From the NCBI GenBank assembly GCA_050084515.1, contig CM114271.1, forward strand, positions 44,330,001-44,394,000: a stretch of 64,000 nucleotides of DNA. The letters run 5' to 3'. The number at the start of each line of letters is the position of its first letter. Within the stretch, counting starts at the first letter, position 1. The translations under genes and the position numbers were made by a program. This document shows, in pieces, positions 12,561 through 23,849 of this stretch. The DNA comes from Blasia pusilla. Lineage: Eukaryota > Marchantiophyta > Marchantiopsida > Blasiales. The notes beneath the pieces are model-generated. The model searched no databases and was not told the DNA's origin. It worked only from the letters and a program-made list of their open reading frames with translations.

Positions 12561-13085
12561 TTAAGTGCAGGCCTCATGAATGTTGAAGTGCGATTCGTGT
12601 ACAAGGTTGTGAGCAAATAGGGGAGGATTTTGGTTGTTATTGAAGGCACTTAAGCTAGTGGCTAGAGAAGAAAGTAGAAGATTAAAATATAGCTGAATAG
12701 GGTGGTTGTTTTAGAGAATGGCTTAGTTGTAAATGAAAGTGGTTAAAGAAGTGGGGATACTATAGGTGTCGCGACCCTCGTAACCAAACAAGCACCAAGT
12801 AGAACATCCAAACTCTGAAAGTGTACGGGCTTAAGTGCAGGCCTCATGAATGTTGAAGTGCAATTCGTGTACAAGGTTGTGAGCGGATAGGGGAGGATTT
12901 TGGTTGTTATTGAAGGCACTTAAGCTAGTGGCTAGAGAATAAAGTAGAAGATTAAAATATAGCTGAATAGGGTGGTTGTTTTAGAGAATGGCTTAGTTGT
13001 AAATGAAAGTGGTTAAAGAAGTGGGGATACTATAGGTGTCGCGACCTTCATAACCAAACGAGCACCAAGTAGAACATCCAAACTC
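12553..13085. repeat. Direct tandem duplication, two units offset by 280 bp
   Basis: The sequence beginning GTACGGGCTTAAGTGCAGGC at 12553 recurs at 12833 and stays about 98 percent identical for roughly 260 bases. The first unit ends at about 12822 after only about 55 bases of LTR1 (starting TGTCGCGACC at about 12767); the second runs into the complete LTR1 at 13037. The duplication therefore includes the LTR start and must be younger than the LTR insertion. Confidence 0.85.
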
Positions 13086-14041
13086 TAGCGGGCTCACGCT
13101 AGGATAGTTTGCGCTTTGGAGTTAGTGAAACACAAGGGTGACACGCAAGCGTGGCAAGCATTTCAAGTGTTTCAAGTGTTTATGGTTGTGACTAAGGAAA
13201 CCGGAACCAAATGCGAAGTCTTGACTTAAGAGAAGTCAAGTCTCGTGAGGAGATGTGGCCAAGGGGTGAGAACCGGACTTGGGACGCGGCTAGCATTTGG
13301 AGTTTCCAATTGTACTTTTGACCATAACTTAGTCCCAAGAAGCATTAGGGACAAAAAAGGAAGCGTTGGAAAGCTTATGCAAATCCAGTTTCAATGCATT
13401 AAAGATCTTGGAAGAATCTTAAGCAAAATCCAGAATATGGGCAAAAACCAACTGTATGGGAAGTCGGGTTGAAGGCCAAAAAGAGGGGCCCAGGTGGTCT
13501 TCCCCAAAGGTAGGGGGACCCCAAGAATCCTCATAAGTACTAGTAAGGGGGAAGGTCTCCAAGGGTGCTTGGGACTCAAACCCCACTTTGGGCGTTGCGG
13601 GGAGACTTAAGGGCACATAATGGATCGGGAGTTTTGGCATTGGGATTCAAAACCCGAACCAAGTCCAATTGAGTGGATTTTGGAGGTCCTTATTGGATTC
13701 CAACTCGCGACTCATATTGTTGAGTCTTGGTTGGGAACTCATGCAAGGTACATTGGACAGTTATGACCGCTAGGCATATAAACGCGATTTTAGGTGCTCG
13801 GACTAACTAGACAGTGTGTCCCAAGTCTCGAAAGACTTGCCCATGTTGGGAACCTAGGAATGAGGGGAGGTTGAGCTTGATGAGGTGCCGAGTCAAGAAT
13901 GTGGTGGGTTGGAAGCCCTCTTGATCCAATCCAGACTAACGTGAGTGCGTTTGGGTGGAGGTTGGCGATGAGAGCTTGTCCTACTAAACGTATGCTTCCG
14001 CAACACTAAGATCGACGTTCGAGGAGAGTACGCGCACCACA
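13037..14041 (+). mobile_element. Solo LTR, family LTR1 (Ty3/gypsy chromovirus)
   Basis: This 1005-bp element begins TGTCGCGACC and ends GCGCACCACA (TG...CA). It is flanked by the 5-bp target duplication ATAGG at 13032-13036 and 14042-14046. It matches both LTRs of the element at 29302-36330 and the fragments at 21012, 22998, 28701 and 49865. No internal domain follows, so it is most simply a solo LTR left by LTR-LTR recombination. Confidence 0.85.
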
Positions 14042-14046
14042 ATAGG

Positions 14047-14686
14047 TAGAGAGAGGGAGGGAGAATGTTAAAATAGAATAGAATAGGGTGGTTGTATTAG
14101 AAAACATGTTGTAAATTAAAGTGATTTAAAAAGTTAGCTAGGATAGTTGAAAAAGGATTGGGATTAGGAGAATAAAATAAGATTTAATGAATGGTGATTA
14201 ATGGAAATGGTTTAGGAATAAATAGTAAGTGGGTGTAGATGAGGAAAAAGAAGGAAGGGTTCATTTCCTTCATTCCTACCTCCCCTATATAAACTTGCTC
14301 ATTTTTTGTATACCTCACAATCGCACTCCTCCCATCTTGCCTCCCTCGTCTAATTCCTAGTTCCAAGGAATTATAGTGGAAGATGATAATAGTCCTACTC
14401 TTTTGTGGAAAGTTTTTTTCCCCATAGATAGGTGAACTTGATAAGTGAGAATATGTTTTGTCATTGGATAACCTTGATAATTGAAGGTATCTCAGCTATG
14501 TAGGTTAGCATATTGATCTTTCTTGTTCATAATGAATGTTCCAAGATTAATATTAAAGCATTCGCGGAAAATATTTTGTGTAATTTGCCTACATTTCTCC
14601 AGTTGATATATCAAATTATTGACATAGTAAAATTGTTTCAAATTATCCAAATATATTTTGGGTGAGGTTAATATCTACATGTAGTC
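14047..14686. other. Spacer between solo LTR and hAT remnant
   Basis: No gene is supported. The first 80 bases (AATAGGGTGGTTGTATTAG) resemble the flanking unit at 12700 and 12980, so the DNA around the LTR insertion site is itself repeated. A GAG-rich stretch follows at 14046-14065. Confidence 0.4.
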
Positions 14687-15773
14687 ATGACCAAAGCCAA
14701 AGAACTCCAACAAATGGTGAAGGAACGTAGGGAAGAAGTACAGATAGAAGGTGGAACATAAAGCAAATGGCAATGTAAGTATTGTTGCTAACTTGCTATA
14801 CTATGAAAACTTATCATAGCACGCAGATGGTGGAGCATTTTACACAAGAGGGACATCGAAAAAGATAATAGATGGGAATCAAAATACCCATTATGCTCAA
14901 TTATGTGTTAAGTTCCTTCCTAATGTATAATGGGATCTCCGAAATAGGGTCCTTGTGTGAAATGGACAAAGATGGGAAGGGAGACCTTTGAGTGAAGTGG
15001 AAGAGATAATGCCATTCCAAAGGGGTTCGCAACATATGAAAAAGATTGTTTATGTTGTGTCGACTATTGATGGAGTTGTAGACATAACATCGAGTGACAA
15101 TCTAGATGAATGTAGAGGAGTAGTTGGGTCGAGTCGGACAACTAGTAGCACCAGAAAGGAACAAGCAGATCCAAGGGATTTTTCAACATCCAAGGAATAG
15201 AAGTTGCAAATGACATGTGAGAAAAGTATTTCTAAAAATATGGAATACCATTCAATGTAGTATGGCAAGATGCTTTCCAGCAACCAATATTGGCAACAAT
15301 AAAGGCAAAGGGTTACTCAGGTCCTTCTTACAATTCGTTGCGCACCACTCTACTTGAGAAACATATAGGAAAGGTGAAGGAAAAGATGTATGGTATATTG
15401 GATAATTTATATTTGGGGGTCACGATCATCAAGAATTCTCGAACCAATGTGAAGAGTGAGTTTTTAGTGAACATCATGGTCTCGTGTCCACAAGGTGAGG
15501 TAATGATCGAGTTGGTAGGAAGCAGGGGGAATTCCAAACCATTAAATGGTTGGTAAGTCACATAGAGAGGACTATAATGCACAAAGGTCCAAAGAATATG
15601 TTGTAAATTGTGACATAAAATGTTAGCAATGAGCGAGCAACAAGGAAATTAATTGAAATAAAGTTTCGTCATATGCATATTCTTGGGGGTGGATGGGTAT
15701 CCCATTGTGATACCCACAATTTTGTACTCTTGAAGAATATATCTTTTTATTCAATGAAGACTCTTGTACATTA

Positions 15774-16918
15774 TGATTTTGATTATGATTATTTATTATT
15801 ATGAGGAAGAATGAGTGAATCACGAAGCTCATGGGACAAGGCAGAGAGATGGAAGATCAAGGATTTGCCTTAGAGGAGAGAAAAACGCAATAACGAAGTC
15901 TCAAGACTCAAAACGAAGCTTAACGAAGCTCAACGAAGATGTACGAAGCTCTGTCTACGAAGTGCTTTGCTACATAACGAAGCATAATGAAGAAAGGAAG
16001 AAAAGAAGAAAGAAGTACTTTGCTCTTGTGCGAAGCGCGAAGCCAGCAAGCACCTGAAATAAGAACGAAGCATGGAGTACTTCGTCCTCATGAAGTCCAA
16101 GAAGCAAAGCTAAGAATGACTGTGATTTCAAGTGACACATGTTAGAACAGTTAGACTAGGAAAGGGCGCGACCCTTTGTATCAAATTGGTAGTTACGACA
16201 GTTTTGTACCGCGGATTCACAAGGATCCTAGGAAAAGCTAAGAGAACCATAGATCTAGGTACTTAGAAATAGTGAAGAGACACTAGCTTCATCAAGAACG
16301 TTTCGAATCTTTGGATCACTTCCACTCCAGCGAATATTTAAGAAGCAAGGCATAAGTCATAATCATCATTCTCTTACGAATTCATTATGCTGTAGGAATG
16401 GTCCGAGCAAGAGAGTAGTACCCTCTCGAGCTTGTACACACTTTGAAGCTTTCTCGTTCTTGATGGAGTAGTAAAGCAATCATTCATTCATTCTGATGTG
16501 CGATGCTTATGTCTGAGTATTCTTTTTGGGTCTGCAGAGTGAAGAGTGAATCAAAGTAACGTTTCTCATCAGTGAAATAATCAACATGAGTTGTAGGAAA
16601 TCTGTTTGACAGAGAGTAGCCTGCCGAGACGGATTGAGTTCCGAAAGTAGGAGAAGCCAACTTTCGTGTTGAGATCTCTGTGAGGTTTCTTGATGTCAAG
16701 AGGAAAATCTACCTGAACATGTTGTCAATTCCACTAGAGAGAATTGAGGAAAGATCCTTTGGTACTAAGAAAGATCAGAAGATATTGATAAAACATTGAA
16801 TATAACTCACACACATTTAAATACAACTATTACAACACAATTGTAATTCCGAACTCTCTTTTCATCAAACAATGATCCTCTTGGGGATCAAACTTATTAA
16901 AACGACTATAAAATAGAA
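15774..16918 (-). mobile_element. 1.15-kb insertion with 14-bp target duplication, class uncertain
   Basis: The identical 14-mer ACTCTTGTACATTA lies at 15760-15773 and 16919-16932, and removing one copy plus the intervening DNA rejoins the hAT reading frame. A target duplication of that length is typical of non-LTR retrotransposons. The left end is an ATT/TTA-rich run that would be an A-rich tail on the minus strand. No reverse transcriptase is present. The part from 16380 to 16900 is clearly related to 27050-27560 inside the second gypsy element. It may be a non-autonomous LINE/SINE-like element; an LTR origin for the shared part cannot be excluded. Confidence 0.6.
15886..16100. repeat. ACGAAG-rich short-motif region
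   Basis: The motif ACGAAG(C/T) recurs at irregular spacing many times (AACGAAGTC, AACGAAGCTT, CAACGAAGA, TACGAAGCT and others), giving a cryptic microrepeat within the 1.15-kb insertion. Spacing is not constant, so it is not a classical tandem repeat. Confidence 0.55.
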
Positions 16919-18705
16919 ACTCTTGTACATTACACCCATTCTCTTGATCTGATATGCAAAGACTGGGGTAAGTGGCCTTGGGTAGACACAATTTTTGCAT
17001 AAACTCGTGAGATGGTGGTATTTGTGAAGACAAGAACTTGTTGATGGCCAAATTTATAGAAACCAACCCACTAAAGAGACAATTGTTGCTTCTTGCAAAT
17101 GCACCCTTTACAACAAACTTTATAATGTTGGGATGTGTCTTAGAAATGAGGGAGGCGTTCCATGCTGCCACAAATGCTTTTAGGGAGTTTTCAATGGGAG
17201 GGATGCAAGGCAAAGGAATAAGGCATGAGAGATTGAGACTATTGTGGCCAATCCGGATTTTAGGATAGAAGGTGAAGAATTGTTTGCTCTAGCTTTGCCA
17301 AATATTTTCCTTTTAAAGAGTGTGATGGTTATAAACCAATGACGAAGCATATTTATCACCGTATATTTGAGATAATAAAAGATCCAGACATGTTCTTTTC
17401 TTGTAACTCCAAAGCCCCGCATGGATGGAAAGCGTCGCAGTTTTTTGTGAGAATGTCGAGAGTTATGGGAAATGGTTCATGTTATTTCTAGGCAATGGGC
17501 ACTTGTCCACAATCAATTATGTATAGTAGGCTACATTCTCGCCCCTTAGAATCTTCTTGATAATATCCAAGACGTCACTTCAAATAATGAGTGCATGAGA
17601 GATTTCAAAGAATATTTGAAAGTCCATACAAAGGGGATATATGGCCGTAATTTCACCGAGCCTAATTCTTATGTAGGTAGTTTTTTGGCGAGAGTTTGAC
17701 AATATTTTGAACCATTAGGAACTATTGGTGGATGAATTTGGTAGGGAATTCATCGATTCACTTAGGCCCTCTGAATTTTGGAGCATGCACAATCAAGGTG
17801 CCCCAACATTGCGCTCTATAATTGGCTAAGTCTATGTTATCACAAGTAGTCTCTTCCTCTTCAGCGGAGAGAAATTGGAGTAGTTATGATTTTATCCACA
17901 ATAAACACATGAATGAATTGAGTAACAAGTGTGCCAAGGATTTGGTGTTCATCTACAAAAACTCAAGCTTTGGAGACGAGGGAGTTTTGCGGAAATCAAG
18001 ACAAGCATTTTTGTACAAGCAATACTTCTTCAAAAGGGATGGTTAAGAACAAGCTAGAAGGATTGTGGAAGATGGTGGTGAGCCTAGCTTACATGCAAGA
18101 ACCATGATGGTAATTATGAAGATAACCCTGACTTGCAAGATTAGGACCTATAGGATATAGATGTGATATGTGGAATATATGGCACGGAAGGGAGGCAAGA
18201 TACCCAAATAGGTGACACAAAAAACTTTGACTTAGAGGGGCCTATATGTTGTGGGAGCCTTAGCCCTCATGGAAGAGCCAAAGATGATTATGTAATGGAA
18301 AAATGGATTCGAGAGCACAAGGAAGAGCAACAATAGAGGACTTCAACATAAGAGAATACAAGTAGCATTTCTACTAATGTTACCAACAATCCTCGTATTG
18401 TCGCACCCATGGGAATTAAGAATTATTCCACCAAGTCTAGTGAACTACGAAGGGATTCTCCTCCAAAATCTTTGAATGTTGAAAGAGTGGACTCATTCAA
18501 TAAGCCTGATGATGATGAGGTTCTCCTATCTGTAGTTCCAAACTCTCAACTTATCAATAATGGCATGGATAGTTCACACTTTTCCTCCAATGATGAAACA
18601 ATTGCAATAGGAAATCTTCGCCAATCCATCCGACTTAGAACTCTTGAGCTACCCAATTACCGCCGACATCTAAATCCACCAGACCCAACCATATACCTAG
18701 AGTAG

Positions 18706-18980
18706 TAGTGTGATTGGTGATGTTAGTGAAATGGATTAGTAAATAGTTATAGTAAACTTGTTTTTTAAGGAGTATTCTAAGTAAGCCAATTTGTAGATAT
18801 TCCTTTTTGTAACATTCTTGATAATAAAGCAATATTTTATTAAAGCTCAAATTGAAAAGTACGATTTTTAGAAAAGAATATTTTTTTGCCCTTTTAGTTT
18901 CCAAAATAATTTACACGGAAGTTATCATCACTTTCCAAAATACCAAGAGAGAGAAAGTTTCATGTGAAGATATTATTTGT
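18706..18980. other. AT-rich spacer between hAT remnant and tandem array
   Basis: No feature is recognised here apart from low-complexity A/T-rich sequence. Confidence 0.4.
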
Positions 18981-18984
18981 GGGA

Positions 18985-21010
18985 AAAGAATTGAAGATAA
19001 GAAATGGATACACCCTCTTTCCTTGCAAGGTTTTACCATCTGGGTCAAAAATCCACTTATCCATTTTTGGGCTTTTGGTGTCACCTCCAATTTCATTGAA
19101 ATCTTGCACAAAGCTTAGATACACTTTGATGATGAAGTGGCCCAGATTCACGATCAAGATCACAAACTCGAATAAGATTAAAAATGGATAGATCTCTTTC
19201 CTTGGAAGGAATAGTCGTGCTCATAAGTGAATTTTCATTGAAAATTTGCAAGAATCTTAGATAGACTTGGATGATCAAGTGTCCCAACTTTTAAGTCAAG
19301 ATCACATACTTCAATGAGATGAAAAATAGACACATCCTCTTTTCCTAGAGGGTTTAATGTTAAGGGTCCAAAAACCACTTATCCATTTTTTTTGTATCTA
19401 CTTACAACTCCATTTTCATGAACCATAGATACGCTTGTGTGATCAAGTGTCCCAAAATTCAAATCAAGATCATATATTTGAACAAGATAAAAAAATGGAC
19501 AAACCCCTCTCCGTTAGAAGGTTAAATTTTGCGGGTCAAAAGACACTTATCTATTTCTAGCCTTCTAGTCACCAGTCTATTTTCATTGAAATTTTAAAAA
19601 AAAGCTTAGATGCACTTGCATGACAAAGTGTCCCAAATTTCAGATCAAGATCACCTATTTGGAAAAATTGAGAAATGGACAACCCTTCTTTTGTTGGTAG
19701 GTTAAACTGCAAAGTGGGCTTTTGATCACCACATTTTTTTAAATTTTTTTTAGGAAGCTTACATAACCTTAGATGATGAAGTGTGAAAAATTTTAGATTA
19801 ATATTACACACTTATTAAGACAAAAAATGGATAGATATTCTTTCCTTACAAGATTTAATTCACATGATTCAAAAATTCTTATCCATTTGTTGGGTTTTGG
19901 TCAAGTCTCCATTTTCATTGCAATTTTGTATGTAGCTTAGATAGATTTGAAGAATAAGTAGCCCAAATTTCAGATGAAGACCATAAAGTTGAACATGATA
20001 CACTTTATATACACCCTCTTTCCTTAGACAATTTTAGCACACGGATCCCAAAACACACTAATCTAAGTTTTAGCTCATGGTTATAATTCCCTTTTCCTTG
20101 AAACTTTGTAAGTATCTTAGACATACTTGGATGATAAGGTGGCCAAAATTTCAAATGATTTTGACCTATAATAACTCAATGAGAAATGTACACCTCCTTC
20201 AATACTAGATACATATGATGGATTGAGTGCCCCAAATTTCAGGTCAAGATGAAATCTAGAAACAAGGTTGAAAATGGAAAGATCCTCTTTTGCTAGAAGG
20301 TTTAATAGGGAGGGTCGAAAAACCACCTAAATATTTGTGGGCTTTTCGTCACGACTCCATTTTCCTTGAAACTTTGTAGGAAGTCTATATACACCTAAAA
20401 TGATCAAGATGAATATATTCCTAGAACAAAATGAAAATGGAAGACCCTATTTTTTTGGAAGGTTTAATTGGGAGGATAAAAAAATACATAAATATTTGTG
20501 GGCTTTTGGTGAGAACTCTTTTTCCCTCAAACTTTTGTAGAAATCCTTAATATACCTTAAGGATCAAGGGTCCCAAATTTCAGGTCAAGATGAAATCCTT
20601 GAACAAGATGCAAAATAAAAAGACCTTTTGCTAGAAAATCAAATCGTGACCTGTCTAGAACCCATCTAAATATTGTTGGGCTTTCTGCAACAACTCAATT
20701 TTCTTTGAAACTTTGCATGAATTTTAAATTCACTTTAAGAATTACGTGTCCCAAATTTCAAGTGAAGATGAAATCCTTGAACAAGTCAAAAAAAAGGAAA
20801 AAAAACTTTCTTTTGCAAGATGGTCTAATTGCACGGGTCCAAGAACCATCTAAATATTTTTGGGCTTTTGGCCACAACTACTTTTTCCATGAAACTTTGC
20901 AAGAAGTCCACATTAACCTTAAGCATCAAATTTCTCAAATCTCATGTGAAGATGAAATCTCTGAACAAAAGGAAAAATAGAAAGATCTTCTTTTGCTAGA
21001 AGGTCTAATC
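18985..21010. repeat. Diverged tandem array, about 12 units of about 165 bp
   Basis: Each unit carries a recognisable order of words: TGTCCCAAATTTCAGATCAAGAT, then AAATGGACA, then a TTTCCTTGCAAGGTTTAAT-like word, then CCATTTTTGGGCTTTTGGTC, then CTCCATTTTCATTGAAA, then CTTAGAT. The first word recurs near 19136, 19278, 19447, 19630, 19780, 19960, 20140, 20228, 20568, 20747 and 20930. Units differ by many substitutions and small indels, so the array is old. It ends where an LTR1 fragment begins at 21012. No coding constraint is apparent. Confidence 0.75.
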
Positions 21011-21011
21011 G

Positions 21012-21550
21012 TGTCGTAACCCTCATAACCAAAGGAGTGCCAAGCAGAACATCCGAACTCTAGCAGGCTTACACTATGATGATTTGCGTGTTGGAGTGGT
21101 CTCTTGAAAGAAACACAAGAGATGAAATGCGAATAATGTTGAGTGTTTCATACGTTTATGGTCGCGACTATGAAACCTAGACCAAACATGAACCAAAACT
21201 TGAGAGGAGTCGAGTCTAGGAAGGTTGGTTGCCAGAGAGTTGAGAACCAAATTTCAAATGGGATTAGCGTTTGGGGTTTTGAATGTATTTTAAAGCATAA
21301 TTTTTACTCCCGAGATGCGTTTGGAACAAATAAGGCGATATTAGAAAGCTTATGCAAGGCAGTTCCAATGCACCAAAGATCTTAGCAAACGCACAAGAAG
21401 AGGTTGAGATATTGGTTGAAAATGATTATAAGGGAAGTCGGATTGGGGGCCAAAAAGAGGGGCCCGAGAGTCTCTTTCCAAAAGTTAGGGGGAGGGCCGG
21501 AATCCCTAAAAGAACTAGTAAGGGGGAAGGTCTCCAAGAGTGCTTAGGAC
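21012..21550 (+). mobile_element. LTR1 fragment (5' half)
   Basis: Begins TGTCGTAACCCTCATAACC like other LTR1 copies and follows them through the GGGCCAAAAAGAGGGGCCCGAG and CTAGTAAGGGGGAAGGTCTCC landmarks, then stops at about 21550. The remaining half is missing. It abuts the tandem array exactly at its first base. Confidence 0.75.
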
Positions 21551-21771
21551 TTGTAGGAAAGACACTGTCTGACTTCCCAAACATGCCCCAAGCTAGTTAT
21601 GAAAGCCCTCATTCACACTCATATTTGGAGGAACAAGAGAAATTATATGATACATAAGAATTATTTGAGCAAGTGCAATTAGAAGAAGTGTGTCTTAACG
21701 AAGGACAACACATTATTTACGACGTTATACATGATGAGCTTGATCAAATATACTTGAATGCTCCAATGTCA
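21551..21771 (+). other. Unassigned short stretch with an open frame
   Basis: An acidic open frame continues past the LTR1 fragment (LEEQEKLYDT, then after one TAG stop ELFEQVQLEEVCLNEGQ). It may be a remnant of a retroelement internal region, but no domain is recognisable. Confidence 0.25.
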
Positions 21772-22997
21772 TGTCGAGAGTTTTTCTTTGAGTAAGGGCA
21801 TACCTTCTAGTTGCGGTAGACGTTGATACAAGTTGAACTCTCTAAGAAGCTCTCTTTTTCATTACCAAATTATTATATATACTCTCCATTCTCTCTCGAT
21901 AGATATCACAAATGGTAGTGCCGAGACAATCACTTATTCATAACATCTAAGTTCAAAATTCCTAACTATAAAGTCCCTCTAAACTATTTTATGCTTGTAC
22001 ACAAGAAAAATGGCACAAATAATGTTAAAACCTACTCGAGCGCCCTATTATCATCCATGGATCAATATATAACGACATACAAAGTACAATCCCATGTCCT
22101 TCCATACGTGACAATAGGAAGAATCATCGAAGTTGGAGATTGCATGACCTGGTTCATGAATGCCTCCCCAGTGTAATAACTAGATAGCGAGTAAACCAGT
22201 ACTTATCTACAAAGAGAACCTTCACGTGGTATGGATTGAGCAAAGGAAAATCAGGTACGATTCCTACTCCATCCCTATCCATAGTTGATGGACATGCTCT
22301 ATTCTCCTCAAGAATGGGTTTTGGCGGAGTTGTTCTCCCAAGAGGGGTAATCCACTCTCATTGGGAAAATAACAAACCAAAAATATCTACTATCCCTAGC
22401 ATGAAAAAACTTCCCTAAAATTATGAGTCTCTCCAAATACTCATCTCCACACATATCAGACTATAGAAAATTCTCGAAGAATAGATCCTCGTCAAGTTGC
22501 TCTCCCAAGAGGGATAATCCATTCTCATTGGAAGAGCAAGCAAGCAAACCCAATACAATCCATTCAAGAATGATACAAGAAACTCAAGAAATGAAGTAGA
22601 AGGTGAACAACCCTTGAAGGTTCCTCTTCTTTCTATACTCACAAGGGATCCATAAGAGTAAAAAATAGATCTAATCTTATCTTGTGCCACATAGCTTCCT
22701 CTCAAGGCTTAGTTAATCCCATTTTGACATAAGTAGATTATATGTTATCTCCTTCAAAATATCCTCATCAACTCATTTCATATCCTGCAGACTATCCCAA
22801 CTATCCTAGCTATCAACCAAGACTACTTTCGCTTTTCTTTCATTAGTACACCAATCCCACTATTTTACTTTTATATTCCTATTTCTCATTTATTTCCTCT
22901 TTTTCTAAAGTTGAGCCCGTACAAATGAGGTACCATAAAGAGGTTTAAATATGAGAATTCTATTTTTCTAAGCTAATTTACTAAATACTTATAAAAT
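21772..22997 (-). mobile_element. LTR2 copy, left part of an interrupted LTR
   Basis: Starts TGTCGAGAG and matches the right LTR of the minus-strand gypsy element (27666-28700) over most of its length, e.g. around GAATGCCTCCCC at 22158 versus 27822. It breaks at 22997, where a reverse LTR1 begins; its missing end, ending TATGACA, is found at 29165-29203. Read on the minus strand the end contains a TATATAAACTCC promoter-like word, which suggests minus orientation. Confidence 0.7.
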
Positions 22998-23547
22998 TAT
23001 GGTGCGCCCATTCTTCTTGAACGTCAATCTTTGAGTTGCGGAAGCGTACGTTCAATAGGACACGCTCTCATCGCCAACCTGCATCCAAACGTACTCACAT
23101 TAGTCTGGTTTGGATCAAGCGGTCCTCCAACCCATAGAGTCCTCAACTCGACATCTCATCAAACTCAACCTTCCCTCATTCCTAGGTTCCCAACACGAGC
23201 AAATCTCCTGAGACTTGGGACAAAGTTTTTGGTTAGTCAAGGCACCTAAAACGCAGTTTGTGCGCCTAACGTTCCCAACTGTCCGATGGACCTCGCATAA
23301 GCCTCCAATTGAGACCCAAAAATATAAGTCGTGAGTTTGAATCCAATAGGGATCTCCGAAATCCACTATATTGGACTTGGTTTGGGTTTTGAATCCCAAC
23401 GCCAAAACTCCCGATCCATTCCGTGCCCTTGAGTCGCCCCGGCGCTCAAAGTGGGGTTCGAGTTCTAAGAACCCTTGGAGATCTTCCCCCTTACTAGTAC
23501 TTTTGGGGATCCCCGGGATTCCCCTACCTTTGGGAAAGGGCACTCGG
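22998..23547 (-). mobile_element. Reverse LTR1, first part (split by gypsy element)
   Basis: Reverse complement of LTR1 from its 3' end (GTGCGC...) to about half its length. The break at ...CACTCGG (23547) continues exactly at 28701 (TCGGGCCCC...), with TCGG present on both sides as the target duplication of the inserted gypsy element. Confidence 0.8.
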
Positions 23548-23849
23548 TGTTTTGTTGAGATCTTTCATACGAGTAAGGTAGGACCTTCTAGCTGCGGTAA
23601 ACGTGGTTGATGCAAGATGAACTCTATAAGAAGTTCCCCTTTTTTAGTACATAACTATTATATAAACCCTCCATTCTCTCACGACTAGAATCACGAATGG
23701 TAGTGTCGAGGTGGTCACTTCTTCATAGCATCGAACAAAAAAATTCCTAAGTATGAAGTCCTTGTAAACTACTTTACGCTTGTACACAAGAAAAATAGCA
23801 CAACTAGTGTTAAACCCTATCCGAGCTAGCTTATTAACATTCATGGATT

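Larger units (their letters stand above)
14687..18705 (+). pseudogene. hAT-family transposase gene, decayed and interrupted
   Basis: A start-like ATG at 14687 is followed by a degenerate BED-type zinc-finger stretch (SKWQCKYC near 14760). At 15286-15560 a frame reads IKAKGYSGPSYNSLRTTLLE, the DUF659-type core of plant hAT transposases; similarity continues to about 15750 with stops. After an insertion (15774-16918) hAT similarity resumes at about 16945 (WVDTIFA, then TTNFIMLGCVLEMREA at 17120-17160) and reaches the C-terminal dimerisation region at 17850-18010 (SSAERNWSSYDFIH, NDLVFIY-like). The open tail to 18705 is probably the rest of the product. Multiple stops and frameshifts make it non-functional. 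Terminal inverted repeats were not identified. Confidence 0.75.

Noticed and set aside
18985-21010. Could the regularly spaced words be a CRISPR array?
   Set aside because: Units are about 165 bp, diverged throughout, with no constant short repeat and unique spacer pattern, in a plant nuclear context.
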